Below are positions 14,610 to 21,508 of a stretch of 24,019 nucleotides of DNA, piece by piece. Numbering within the stretch: the first letter of the stretch is position 1; each line of letters begins with the position of its first letter. The DNA comes from a virus, in the IMG/VR virus record IMGVR_UViG_3300042868_006100, positions 1 through 24,019 of that record; one strand, written 5' to 3'. The translations under genes and the position numbers were made by a program. The notes below the pieces were generated by a model, which saw only the letters and a list, made by a program, of their open reading frames with translations, was not told the origin of the DNA and searched no databases.

Positions 14610-16078
14610 TGAAAAAATGGATATCAACATTACTAATAATTGTTATATCCCTAACGGCATTTAAAGCCGAAGGACAAACTTATACCCAATCATTTATAGA
14701 TAAGTGCACCGGTGAAAGAAAGATTGCAACTACAACAATGATAAATGGTAGTGCAACTGTTTCTTTTTACAATGAGGTAAGAACATTTTCACCAATAGAA
14801 GTTCAAACAGGACAATTGCAACTTTGGATAAATCAAGTCTATCTTAGATATTCAACATTGGCATGTCCTACAAATGTAGTAGTTCAACAAACGGTAACTA
14901 ACGCAGTAGCACAAACGGCATCAAACGCTGCAAGTAGTGCAGCAAGTAATGCAGCATCTGCTGCAGCAAGTAGTGCAGCATCTGCCGCAGCGAAACCACC
15001 TACTATAAATGTACCACCTCCACCTCCGGCAGCATCGGCACCTCCACCACCTGCACCAACGGCATCGGCACCACCTCCTGCAAGTAGTGGTTCATCGGCA
15101 CCTCCACCTGCAAGTGGTAGTTCTTCACAAAGTGGGGGTAGTTCTTCATCATCTTCGTCACAAAGTTCGGGTAGTTCATCTTCATCGGGAGAGAGTTCAT
15201 CTAGCAGTAGTTCATCTTCATCTGAAAGTAAGACTGAAACTAAATCGGAAACAAAGAGTGAATCAAAATCAGAAAGTAAAAGTGAAGAAAAGAAATCTGA
15301 AAGTAAGAGTGAAGAAAAGAAAGAAGAGAAAAAATCTGAAGAGAAAAAAGAAGAAAAGAAAGAGGAAAAAAAGGAAGAGAAGAAGGAGGAAAAGAAAAAA
15401 GAAGAAAAGAAAAAAAGTGGTAACTTAAATCCAATGTTAGTATCATCGGATTACTCAGTTGTAGAAAGTGCAGATAGAAAGTTTGGTTCTATATTGGGAT
15501 TGGGTTGGAGTAGAGCAAGTATGGCGGGAGATGAAATGTTCTCTGCAAACGCAATGATATGGTCAAATTTGAAACAATTTGCATTGGGTGGTGGTTATAC
15601 TAAAATGGAATTTAACGAAGGTCAATTGGATGCCATACACTCTTACGGAGTAACTGGTGCATATTTGGATGGGAACTATATGGGATTGTTAGGATACACA
15701 TGGATTAAACCACATCCTAAATATGGAACATATGGTTATAATGTAGGTATGGTAAATCTATTCTTAAAAAATGCAGATAATAAATTTGATTATTCTATCA
15801 TAACATCAGCCGTTGCATTTTGGACTAAACCTTATCAATATTCAAAAAAACTTACAATATCACCACAAGTATTCGTAATGTCATCACCTTTATCTTACAA
15901 TTCAACAACGGGTGGAACAACGGTAAATAGACATGCAGGATTTTTAATGGGTTCATCTTTTGACTATAAATTAAGTAAAAGATTTGGATTCAGTTTTAAC
16001 TACAAATTTAATGGTTCTACACAACCAGGAACACCACTATTACATATGTTTTTAGTAGGTAGTAGAATGATGTTATAA
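14609..16078 (+). CDS. Outer-membrane barrel protein with long Ala/Ser, Pro and Lys/Glu low-complexity region
   Basis: The 489-residue protein has a signal peptide (MKKWISTLLIIVISLTAFKAEGQ) and a small N-terminal domain with two cysteines (about residues 24-92). An Ala/Ser helix-like segment, Pro-rich stretches and a Ser-rich stretch follow, then about 65 residues of almost pure Lys/Glu/Ser (SEEKKEEKKSEEKKEEKK type), and a C-terminal beta barrel (about 275-489). The barrel resembles the one at 9180: both contain ISPQVFxMS and KxxKRF motifs. Alternating EEKK blocks commonly form rigid single alpha helices, here perhaps spanning the periplasm. The protein ends in RMML rather than a terminal Phe or Trp, so barrel insertion may be atypical. 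Confidence 0.72.
   Translation: MKKWISTLLIIVISLTAFKAEGQTYTQSFIDKCTGERKIATTTMINGSATVSFYNEVRTFSPIEVQTGQLQLWINQVYLRYSTLACPTNVVVQQTVTNAVAQTASNAASSAASNAASAAASSAASAAAKPPTINVPPPPPAASAPPPPAPTASAPPPASSGSSAPPPASGSSSQSGGSSSSSSSQSSGSSSSSGESSSSSSSSSSESKTETKSETKSESKSESKSEEKKSESKSEEKKEEKKSEEKKEEKKEEKKEEKKEEKKKEEKKKSGNLNPMLVSSDYSVVESADRKFGSILGLGWSRASMAGDEMFSANAMIWSNLKQFALGGGYTKMEFNEGQLDAIHSYGVTGAYLDGNYMGLLGYTWIKPHPKYGTYGYNVGMVNLFLKNADNKFDYSIITSAVAFWTKPYQYSKKLTISPQVFVMSSPLSYNSTTGGTTVNRHAGFLMGSSFDYKLSKRFGFSFNYKFNGSTQPGTPLLHMFLVGSRMML
14930..15420 (+). repeat. Low-complexity coding repeats (Ala/Ser, Pro, Ser, Lys/Glu)
   Basis: Within the barrel gene, tandem-like codon repeats encode AASAAS, APPPPA, SSSSGS and EEKKEEKK. 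The last part (about 15245-15420) is nearly pure purine on the + strand. Such DNA is prone to slippage and length variation. Confidence 0.8.
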
Positions 16079-16089
16079 TTGAAAAATGT

Positions 16090-16097
16090 TATATTTA
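16090..16097 (+). promoter_or_regulatory. TATATTTA -7-like box before the nuclease gene
   Basis: TATATTTA stands 19 bases upstream of the ATG at 16116 in the short gap after the barrel gene, with no TTTG box 20 bases upstream. Same type as the boxes at 2062 and 4216. Confidence 0.35.
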
Positions 16098-16115
16098 TCC
16101 TAAAGTAAAAAGAGG

Positions 16116-16751
16116 ATGAAAAAAGTATTGTTGTTAGTTACACTATTAGTTATTAGTGTTACATTATTTGCACAAGATGTAGTAGTATTGAAACATACAA
16201 ATTACACATCACACTTCAGTAAATCAAAAAAATATCCAGTAATGGTAGAGTGGTGGGAAACTAAAGCAAAAGTAGGTTGTCCAACTCCATTACCTCGTAA
16301 AGATAATTTCAAACCAGACCCATTGTTACCAGTTGAAACTAATATTGGAAACGACTATGTTGGTAGTGGTTTAGATAGAGGACATTTGATGCCAGCAAAA
16401 TCAAATCAATGTCAAACTCAAGCAGTACAAGACGAATGTTTCTATTATTCAAATATGGCTGCACAAACACATAGGTTGAATGCGGGAGATTGGAAATCAT
16501 TGGAAACCCTAACAAGAGAAATTGCTGCAAGAGAAGATAGTGTTCATATATGGGCTGGTAATGTTGGTGAGATTAGAAGAATAGGTAAAGTTGCAGTTCC
16601 AAAACAATGTTGGAAAGTAGTTTATAGTAAAAAATCAAACGATTGGATGGCATTCTTATTTGAAAATGACCAATCTAATCCAGACGGGATAAACAATAAC
16701 AAAGTAGACTTATCAGACATAGAAAAATTAACAGGCCTAAAATTTAAATAA
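16116..16751 (+). CDS. Secreted DRGH-type non-specific endonuclease (EndA/NucA family)
   Basis: This 211-residue protein has a signal peptide (MKKVLLLVTLLVISVTLFAQ) and the DNA/RNA non-specific endonuclease core. LDRGHLMPA, about residues 85-93, holds the catalytic His of the DRGH motif. YYSNMAAQTHRLNAGDWKSLE follows, with the metal-binding Asn and the conserved N-x-G-x-W helix. These beta-beta-alpha metal nucleases degrade DNA and RNA without sequence preference. The signal peptide sends it out of the cytosol, so it could not readily attack phage DNA inside the cell; breakdown of extracellular or periplasmic DNA is a reasonable inference. Confidence 0.88.
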   Translation: MKKVLLLVTLLVISVTLFAQDVVVLKHTNYTSHFSKSKKYPVMVEWWETKAKVGCPTPLPRKDNFKPDPLLPVETNIGNDYVGSGLDRGHLMPAKSNQCQTQAVQDECFYYSNMAAQTHRLNAGDWKSLETLTREIAAREDSVHIWAGNVGEIRRIGKVAVPKQCWKVVYSKKSNDWMAFLFENDQSNPDGINNNKVDLSDIEKLTGLKFK

Positions 16752-16753
16752 AG

Positions 16754-17194
16754 ATGTTCGTACCAAATCACTTACACCTATTAGTAAAGGGGTATATTAA
16801 GACTCCACCAAAAACAGAAAAAGTGTTAAACATATGGTTTACACAATTAGTACAAAATGTAGGAATGAAAGTGGTTGCAGGGCCCACATCGGTTTATGTA
16901 AATGAACCTGGTAATGAGGGATTGACCGGAACGGTAACACTTGCAACATCACATGCATCAATTCATATTTGGGATAACATAAATCCTGCAATGTTTCAAT
17001 TTGACTTATATAGTTGTTCAAACTTTACACCACAACAGGTTTTAAACCACATTGACGATTGGTTTGGTTTACAAGAAGCACATTGGCAATTCATAGATAG
17101 AAATGGTAGTGAGTTTTACACATTGGATAGTGGAAATTTCAAAAAAGGCCTAAAGTCTAAATTTACGGATGTATTCAAAAAGAAAAAATTCTAA
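16754..17194 (+). CDS. speD: SpeD-like S-adenosylmethionine decarboxylase homologue
   Basis: The core of this 146-residue protein is GMKVVAGPTSVYVNEPGNEG followed by ATSHASIHIWDN and FQFDLYSC. The S-H-x-S-I-H motif matches class 1 AdoMetDC, which self-cleaves before the Ser (here Ser66) to form a pyruvoyl cofactor; His71 and Cys86 match other conserved positions. The residue before Ser is Thr rather than the usual Glu. Canonical SpeD makes decarboxylated AdoMet for spermidine synthesis, but some phage and bacterial SpeD homologues have become ornithine or arginine decarboxylases, so the substrate is uncertain. It is two bases after the nuclease gene and directly abuts the next. Confidence 0.75.
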   Translation: MFVPNHLHLLVKGYIKTPPKTEKVLNIWFTQLVQNVGMKVVAGPTSVYVNEPGNEGLTGTVTLATSHASIHIWDNINPAMFQFDLYSCSNFTPQQVLNHIDDWFGLQEAHWQFIDRNGSEFYTLDSGNFKKGLKSKFTDVFKKKKF

Positions 17195-17854
17195 ATGAGT
17201 TATTTGGTTGCCAACATACCACCAATTGAAGTCTTAATTGATAAGAAATTTCTATATGATTTTCAAAAAGATGAGAAGGGTAATTATTTGGGAGATGGTG
17301 AATGGGAAAGAGGACATTGGGTAAGTGTTAAATCAATTGTAAATCGTGCATTATTATTTGAAACCTACATTGACACATTTGGTGCAGTATATGACAAATT
17401 ACCTATCCATGCATTCCGCTGGAGACCATTAGAAACGGCAGATAAGACCTTTCCTTTGGACTTCTTACAACTTTGGGATTGTCTATCATATAACATATCA
17501 GTCATTGAAAAAAGGGTTCTAAGGGGTGTTAAAACCTATACTACAATGAAAGACCATTCAGTAGTAGAGGGTGAATATCTTTTTACAATTGATACGGCGC
17601 ATTCCGAGCCAAATGAGATTGATACTGGATGGAGTGAAACCCCTAATGAACATAAATGTTACAATATATCTAAGTTAAGTAATGGACAGTTTTGTGCACA
17701 ACCAAATAATAGGACAAGATTTTACCAACCTAGCAGAACTGCAGATATTACTCAAATACCTTACTTTAGATATTCTACAAAAGTGTGGAAATGTGAGGAT
17801 TTTGGAAAATGGAGACCATCCGATACAAATTGGGATTATAGTGATACAAAATAA
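17195..17854 (+). CDS. Conserved-looking hypothetical protein, 219 aa
   Basis: I do not recognise this family. The protein is cytosolic, rich in Trp, Tyr and His, and has densely motif-like stretches such as LPIHAFRWRPLETADKTFPL, LQLWDCLSYNISVIEKRVLR and FTIDTAHSEPNEIDTGWSET, suggesting a folded domain rather than disorder. It begins directly after the speD stop, so a link to the polyamine step or to a virion process is possible but not shown. No cofactor motif is obvious. Confidence 0.6.
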   Translation: MSYLVANIPPIEVLIDKKFLYDFQKDEKGNYLGDGEWERGHWVSVKSIVNRALLFETYIDTFGAVYDKLPIHAFRWRPLETADKTFPLDFLQLWDCLSYNISVIEKRVLRGVKTYTTMKDHSVVEGEYLFTIDTAHSEPNEIDTGWSETPNEHKCYNISKLSNGQFCAQPNNRTRFYQPSRTADITQIPYFRYSTKVWKCEDFGKWRPSDTNWDYSDTK

Positions 17855-17856
17855 AA

Positions 17857-17888
17857 ATTGAAAATCTTAATTATTTTTCGTATATTTA
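17857..17888 (+). promoter_or_regulatory. Promoter, near-consensus TTTG-type
   Basis: ATTG at 17857-17860, exactly 20 nt, then TATATTTA at 17881-17888, preceded by TTCG. The ATG at 17911 lies 22 bases downstream. It would drive the zinc-ribbon and ATP-grasp gene set. Confidence 0.65.
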
Positions 17889-17910
17889 TAAACACAAATA
17901 GTTATATAAT

Positions 17911-18174
17911 ATGAATAAAATAGAAGAAATATTCAAAGCATGGGGTATAATGTTTAATCCCAACGAACAACAAAATGAATTGGCATCCAAAAGACTTGAA
18001 ATATGTAATGAATGTGAATTTAAAAATTCAATACCAATTCAAACATGTACAATTTGTGGATGTGCTTTAAAAGCAAAAGTTTTTTCTCCTGTAAATGGTG
18101 CTTGTCCTAAAAATAAATGGGATAAATTGGATCAAAAATATTTAGATATAAAAAATAAAAAATCTCTAATATAA
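17911..18174 (+). CDS. Zinc-ribbon protein, 87 aa
   Basis: A helical N-terminus is followed by RLEICNECEF (CxxC), TCTICGCALKAKV (CxxCxC) and GACPKNKW. This arrangement of two CxxC-type knuckles plus an extra Cys fits a structural zinc ribbon found in small phage proteins. It carries no catalytic motif, so an adaptor role is likely. It has its own promoter and stops one base before the ATP-grasp/Hint gene starts, so the two are co-expressed. Confidence 0.72.
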   Translation: MNKIEEIFKAWGIMFNPNEQQNELASKRLEICNECEFKNSIPIQTCTICGCALKAKVFSPVNGACPKNKWDKLDQKYLDIKNKKSLI

Positions 18175-18175
18175 A

Positions 18176-19690
18176 ATGAGAACTGTATTAATTGGATCGG
18201 ATTTTATGTATGATAAAGATGGTAATTTAAAACCCATTGAAATTAATACAAATGTTGGTTGGCATTATAACATAATAAATGGTAATAATCCTGATTTGGA
18301 CTTAAACTCATTAAACTCATTTATATCGGAAAATGGATTTATTAAAATTGTATACATTGGAAATATGCAATATATAAACTCCACTATACAATCTTATTGT
18401 CAAGAAAACAATATTCAATATCAATATATTAGTTTGGATTCAAATTCTATCACAATTCCAAATATTGAAGATAATGATACTACATTAATTATAAGGAGTT
18501 CATATGATACGACTGCAATAGTTGATGAGACATATTGTAGAGATAAGATTCAATTTCTTAATTTAATTAAAGAAACAGAATTTGGATCACAATTTGCATA
18601 TTTGGATGAATCAAACACATTGGTTAATAACATAACAACAATCAACGATAATGGAGACAACCCTAATTTTATTTTAAAAGCTAGATGGCCATCATATGAT
18701 AAAGATGTATATCCAAAATTCTACAAAGTATCAAATATATCAGAATTAAATGTTCTTATTTCTAATGTAGTAAACTATGATTATTTTTTAATGGAATTTC
18801 ATTATAATCCTACAAAATTAATAGAAAACAATATACAAGTTTTCAGAGGATTAAATATTTTATTTCCACCAAATTTAGAATCAATTTCAATTGGTGGGTA
18901 TACTAGAGTATGTGATAATTCAGTTATAACACCATCAACATTTGACCCTATTACCTTTGAATTAATTGGTGATAGATACAAATATGTTACAAATGATTCT
19001 CATAAAAGTTCACCAAAACTATTAGATACCGATTTAATTCAGATGGCGGATAATAGTTTTAAAGAGGCGAGAGAATTGGTAGTTGGTGATTTAATTAAAA
19101 CAATTGATATTCCAAATCCATTTGATGCAACCGATTCAAATGAAACGGTTAATTATAAAATTGGATTATCTCAATTAGAAACCGAAACACAATACTCAAC
19201 AAATGCAATCACTCATATAGAAAAAATAAATACATATTCACATATTGTAAAACTAACCTTTACAGATGGAACGAATTGGTTTGACAATGAAAATTCTAAA
19301 TATTTATCAATTAGAAATAATGAGGTAAGATTTTTATCCTTATCAACAAAGTTTATTGGAGAATATTCGTTTTCAGTTGGTGACAATATATTATTGATAG
19401 ATACATCTGATTCAATCACTCCAAAATTTGTATCAAAAGAAATATCAAATATTGAAACATTTACTGAATTTTTTGGTGGATATGAAATTTCTGTCGCTAA
19501 TTCTCATTTATTTTTAACAAAAGATTCTGACCAAGAATCAATATCATATGTTTCAATTGAACATAATATTGGTAATCCATGTTCTGTGCCTAATTGTTCA
19601 TACACAGATGATTGTGACAAGGGTCAATATTGTTGTAATTTTACATGTGTTAATGTTGGGAATTGTTTCTGTGATTTTGAAGAAGTATAA
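18176..19690 (+). CDS. ATP-grasp-like, Hint-like, Cys-rich-tail fusion protein
   Basis: The 504-residue protein has three parts. Residues about 1-275 resemble an ATP-grasp ligase: KPIEINTNVGWH (19-30) is the metal-binding E-x-N motif, and FILKARWPSYDKD (about 165-177) looks like the ATP-binding Lys strand. Residues about 278-460 resemble a Hint (intein-like) domain: LDTDLIQMADNS with ELVVGDLIK, SHIVKLTFTDG and GGYEISVANSHLFLT. The last 40 residues hold eight cysteines in a knottin-like spacing (C-x4-C-x5-C-x5-CC-x3-C-x5-C-x-C). The E-x-N motif, usually C-terminal in ATP-grasp, is at the N-terminus, suggesting circular permutation. No clear Cys nucleophile is seen at the Hint start, so splicing ability is uncertain. 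Confidence 0.62.
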   Translation: MRTVLIGSDFMYDKDGNLKPIEINTNVGWHYNIINGNNPDLDLNSLNSFISENGFIKIVYIGNMQYINSTIQSYCQENNIQYQYISLDSNSITIPNIEDNDTTLIIRSSYDTTAIVDETYCRDKIQFLNLIKETEFGSQFAYLDESNTLVNNITTINDNGDNPNFILKARWPSYDKDVYPKFYKVSNISELNVLISNVVNYDYFLMEFHYNPTKLIENNIQVFRGLNILFPPNLESISIGGYTRVCDNSVITPSTFDPITFELIGDRYKYVTNDSHKSSPKLLDTDLIQMADNSFKEARELVVGDLIKTIDIPNPFDATDSNETVNYKIGLSQLETETQYSTNAITHIEKINTYSHIVKLTFTDGTNWFDNENSKYLSIRNNEVRFLSLSTKFIGEYSFSVGDNILLIDTSDSITPKFVSKEISNIETFTEFFGGYEISVANSHLFLTKDSDQESISYVSIEHNIGNPCSVPNCSYTDDCDKGQYCCNFTCVNVGNCFCDFEEV

Positions 19691-19702
19691 TAAAATAAAA
19701 AA

Positions 19703-19780
19703 ATGACAACAAACGAAAAAGAAATAATAAATAACATAATGTCCCAAATAGGTTCATTAATAGTTAAAGAAAACTCTTAA
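19703..19780 (+). CDS. Very short ORF, 25-residue peptide
   Basis: The ATG at 19703 follows a purely A-rich leader (taaaataaaaaa) 12 bases after the fusion-protein stop. The frame runs 25 codons to TAA and encodes MTTNEKEIINNIMSQIGSLI followed by a short Lys/Glu/Asn/Ser tail; the first half is polar and the second contains a hydrophobic patch. Leader type and position support translation, but the length is near chance. It is listed because a short peptide beside an ATP-grasp-like enzyme and a GNAT-like enzyme is reminiscent of modified-peptide loci. Confidence 0.4.
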   Translation: MTTNEKEIINNIMSQIGSLIVKENS

Positions 19781-19800
19781 TTAATCGTAATTCTAATATA

Positions 19801-20220
19801 GTGAAACTTTTTTTACTAAATTATTCCGAATTGGTTCACAGAAACACGGATATAGAAATAAAAGAAACAACAGATAGAGATGAAATACAAAAATGTATAG
19901 ATTTATTTAATTCTGAAATTGTTTGGGATGATATGTTTGATTTAAAAGAAGCATTTCATAGAATTGAAAGTGGCCAAAAAATGTTCATTGGATATAAAAA
20001 TGAATGTTCATTTTGTTATTGTTGGTTGAGAAAAGATGGTGAAGAAGATTATTATTTATATAATGTATTTTCTAAAAAACCAACATCTTTAAGAAAAACA
20101 GGAGTCATAGATTTATTATACTTAGTTATAAAAAATCATACAATCGGAAAAATACACGCCGAAATAAATGATTGGAATATACAATCCCAACGGGTTGCTA
20201 AAAGATTGGGATTTAAGTAA
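19801..20220 (+). CDS. GNAT-like N-acetyltransferase, 139 aa
   Basis: The C-terminus reads IHAEINDWNIQSQRVAKRLGFK, the classic GNAT end motif (N-x-x-S-x-R-x-x-x-x-x-G-F) that packs on acetyl-CoA, after a strand MFIGYKNECSFCYCW. No standard ATG is available upstream of the conserved part, so GTG at 19801 is taken as the start. The protein is near the lower size limit of the family and the N-terminal region is divergent. Substrate unknown; the ATP-grasp/Hint fusion upstream is the natural candidate partner. Confidence 0.68.
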   Translation: MKLFLLNYSELVHRNTDIEIKETTDRDEIQKCIDLFNSEIVWDDMFDLKEAFHRIESGQKMFIGYKNECSFCYCWLRKDGEEDYYLYNVFSKKPTSLRKTGVIDLLYLVIKNHTIGKIHAEINDWNIQSQRVAKRLGFK

Positions 20221-20257
20221 TATTACAATTTTTTATCTATATAAATACTTATAATAC

Positions 20258-20284
20258 ATAACTCATTGATAATCAATAAGTTAT
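20258..20284 (+). repeat. AT-rich palindrome after the GNAT gene
   Basis: Two arms, ATAACT-C-ATTGAT (20258-20270) and ATCAAT-A-AGTTAT (20272-20284), pair perfectly except for one C/A mismatch. There is no T-run, so it may be a 3-prime-end stabiliser, a weak terminator or a protein-binding site just before the tmRNA promoter. Confidence 0.6.
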
Positions 20285-20302
20285 AAAATACTTTCCAAAT
20301 TG

Positions 20303-20334
20303 TTTGGCCAAATCAAATATTTGTCGTATATTTG
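20303..20334 (+). promoter_or_regulatory. tmRNA promoter, TTTGG-type full consensus
   Basis: TTTG at 20303-20306, exactly 20 nt, then TATATTTG at 20327-20334, preceded by GTCG. This is the best match in the window to the Bacteroidota TTTG/TAnnTTTG consensus. Transcription should begin near 20340, about 33 bases before the mature tmRNA 5-prime end. Confidence 0.82.
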
Positions 20335-20372
20335 AGTATATCAAACAATAATTGATAAGTTCATTGAAATAT

Positions 20373-20738
20373 GGGGATGCTTTGGAATTGATTGCTATGT
20401 AAATGGTAATATCACATGTAGAGATAAGTGCTAGTTCTCTTTAAATCTGCACAAAACAATAACTGACGAAAAGTCAACTATGACTTACAACGACTTAATG
20501 GCGTTTGTAGGTATGGATTACGCTGTAGCAGCCTAACCAATCCCGCACACATCGTGGGACTTTAAATAGAATGTGAAATTGAGTGAAAACTAACTGAACT
20601 CAAAATCGAGTTAGAATATTGATGGAAATGAAATATCAAAACGTTCCTATTTGTCAGTTATGAATAACTGAATAAACATGTGAGATGCTGATATTATTGA
20701 TTTCTAGTAAGACACGAGTTCGACTCTCGTCATCTCCA
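20373..20738 (+). ncRNA. ssrA: tmRNA (ssrA), rescue of stalled ribosomes
   Basis: Mature ends are defined by a 7-bp acceptor stem, GGGGATG (20373-20379) with CATCTCC (20731-20737), plus discriminator A20738. The 3-prime part has a canonical T arm, ACGAG-TTCGACT-CTCGT (20714-20730). The tag frame ends GGTATGGATTACGCT, then GTAGCAGCC and TAA at 20534-20536, giving GMDYAVAA if the resume codon is GGT at 20510; upstream sense codons leave the exact resume codon open. Right after the stop, a 6-bp hairpin (about 20540-20558) matches helix 5. Length, 366 nt, is normal for one-piece tmRNA. The 3-prime CCA is not encoded. Confidence 0.93.
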
Positions 20739-20769
20739 CAAGGTAGTTCGTTGGTTTATTTTATTTTTG

Positions 20770-20777
20770 TATATTTA
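20770..20777 (+). promoter_or_regulatory. TATATTTA -7-like box before the homing endonuclease gene
   Basis: TATATTTA ends five bases before the ATG at 20783. A TTGG lies at 20751-20754, but the 16-nt spacing is short. Confidence 0.35.
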
Positions 20778-20782
20778 TATGT

Positions 20783-21289
20783 ATGAAATATACTATATAT
20801 AAAACAACAAATAAAATAAATAATAAGGTTTACATTGGCAAACATCAAACCTTAAACCCACATGATAACTATATTGGTAGTGGTAAAGCTTTAGAAGAAG
20901 CTATAAAAAAGTACGGAAAATCTTCTTTTAGTAAAGAAGTTCTTTTTATATTTGATACTGAAGCTGAGATGAATGATAAAGAAAAGGAGTTAGTAAACGA
21001 ATCATTTATATCTACTAACTTAACTTATAATATGGGAGTAGGTGGTGAAGGTGGCTCACATTTTTCGGGCAGAAGGCACTCAGATGAGACAAAGGAAAAA
21101 ATAAAAGAAAAACGAAAAAATCAAATCTTTTCAGAGGAAACTAAGAAAAAGATTTCAGAAGCTAATAGGAATAGAATTGTAACAAAAGAAACAAAACTTA
21201 AACTTTCTGAAAAGGGTAAACTTAGATTTAAAAACGAAGAAGCTAGAAAAAAACATTCAGAGTTAATGACTGAATACTATAAAAAATAA
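20783..21289 (+). CDS. GIY-YIG homing endonuclease with NUMOD3 repeats
   Basis: This 168-residue protein has an N-terminal GIY-YIG nuclease module: YTIYKTTNKINNKVYIGKH (the GIY and YIG strands as TIY and YIG), NYIGSGKALEEAIKKYGKSS and FSKEVL, with a Glu/Asp-rich helix (EAEMNDKEKELV). DNA-binding NUMOD3-like repeats follow (HFSGRRHSDETKEKIKEKRK, FSEETKKKISEANRNR, VTKETKLKLSEKGK). It is complete, similar in size to T4 Seg proteins and not enclosed in a recognisable intron, so it is free-standing. It lies between the tmRNA and a tRNA gene, and one of these may carry its target site. GC content and codon use are similar to its neighbours. Confidence 0.9.
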   Translation: MKYTIYKTTNKINNKVYIGKHQTLNPHDNYIGSGKALEEAIKKYGKSSFSKEVLFIFDTEAEMNDKEKELVNESFISTNLTYNMGVGGEGGSHFSGRRHSDETKEKIKEKRKNQIFSEETKKKISEANRNRIVTKETKLKLSEKGKLRFKNEEARKKHSELMTEYYKK

Positions 21290-21292
21290 TAT

Positions 21293-21365
21293 CGCGGGTT
21301 ACGGAAGTGGTCATCCCTCAGGTCTCATAAGCCAGAAATCGGTGGTTCGAATCCACCACCCGCAA
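21293..21365 (+). tRNA. tRNA-Met (CAT), initiator-like
   Basis: Acceptor arms CGCGGGT and ACCCGCA give a C1-A72 mismatch, the mark of bacterial initiator tRNA; the T arm GGTGG-TTCGAAT-CCACC is canonical and the anticodon loop is CTCATAA. The anticodon stem lacks the three G-C pairs of a true initiator and has an A-A mismatch. CCA is not encoded (ACA follows). Confidence 0.83.
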
Positions 21366-21367
21366 CA

Positions 21368-21467
21368 AAATCTATCATAGTGGTATCTGATACTGACAGC
21401 TCTTTAGGAGTGATGGGTGTGAAAGCAGATTGAAAAGGGTACGACCCAACCCCATTATAATAGATTT
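21368..21467 (+). ncRNA. Candidate structured RNA A, 100 nt, unknown class
   Basis: A perfect 8-bp stem, AAATCTAT (21368-21375) with ATAGATTT (21460-21467), closes a 100-nt region starting two bases after the tRNA-Met discriminator. Inside are ATCA/TGAT (tRNA D-arm-like, with a TAGTGGTA loop), a hairpin CTC-TTTAG-GAG, GGGT-ACG-ACCC, and a possible ATGGGT/ACCCCAT helix. There is no canonical T arm, so it is not an ordinary tRNA. It is probably processed from the tRNA transcript. Confidence 0.5.
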
Positions 21468-21475
21468 AAAAAAGA

Positions 21476-21507
21476 TTTGGTAGTTTGAAAAAATTATCGT
21501 ATCTTAC
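21476..21507 (+). promoter_or_regulatory. Promoter for structured RNA B, TTTGG-type
   Basis: TTTG at 21476-21479, exactly 20 nt, then TATCTTAC at 21500-21507, preceded by ATCG. Predicted transcription start (about 21509-21514) coincides with the first arm of the closing stem of RNA B. Confidence 0.72.
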
Positions 21508-21508
21508 A

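Noticed and set aside
14930-15420. CRISPR-like or tandem DNA repeat array
   Set aside because: The repetition follows codon-level low complexity of a protein, with no constant-length repeats and unique spacers.
15009-15428. Plus-strand His/Leu/Lys-rich frame of 139 codons
   Set aside because: Out-of-frame shadow of the Pro/Ser/Lys-Glu low-complexity part of the barrel gene at 14609.
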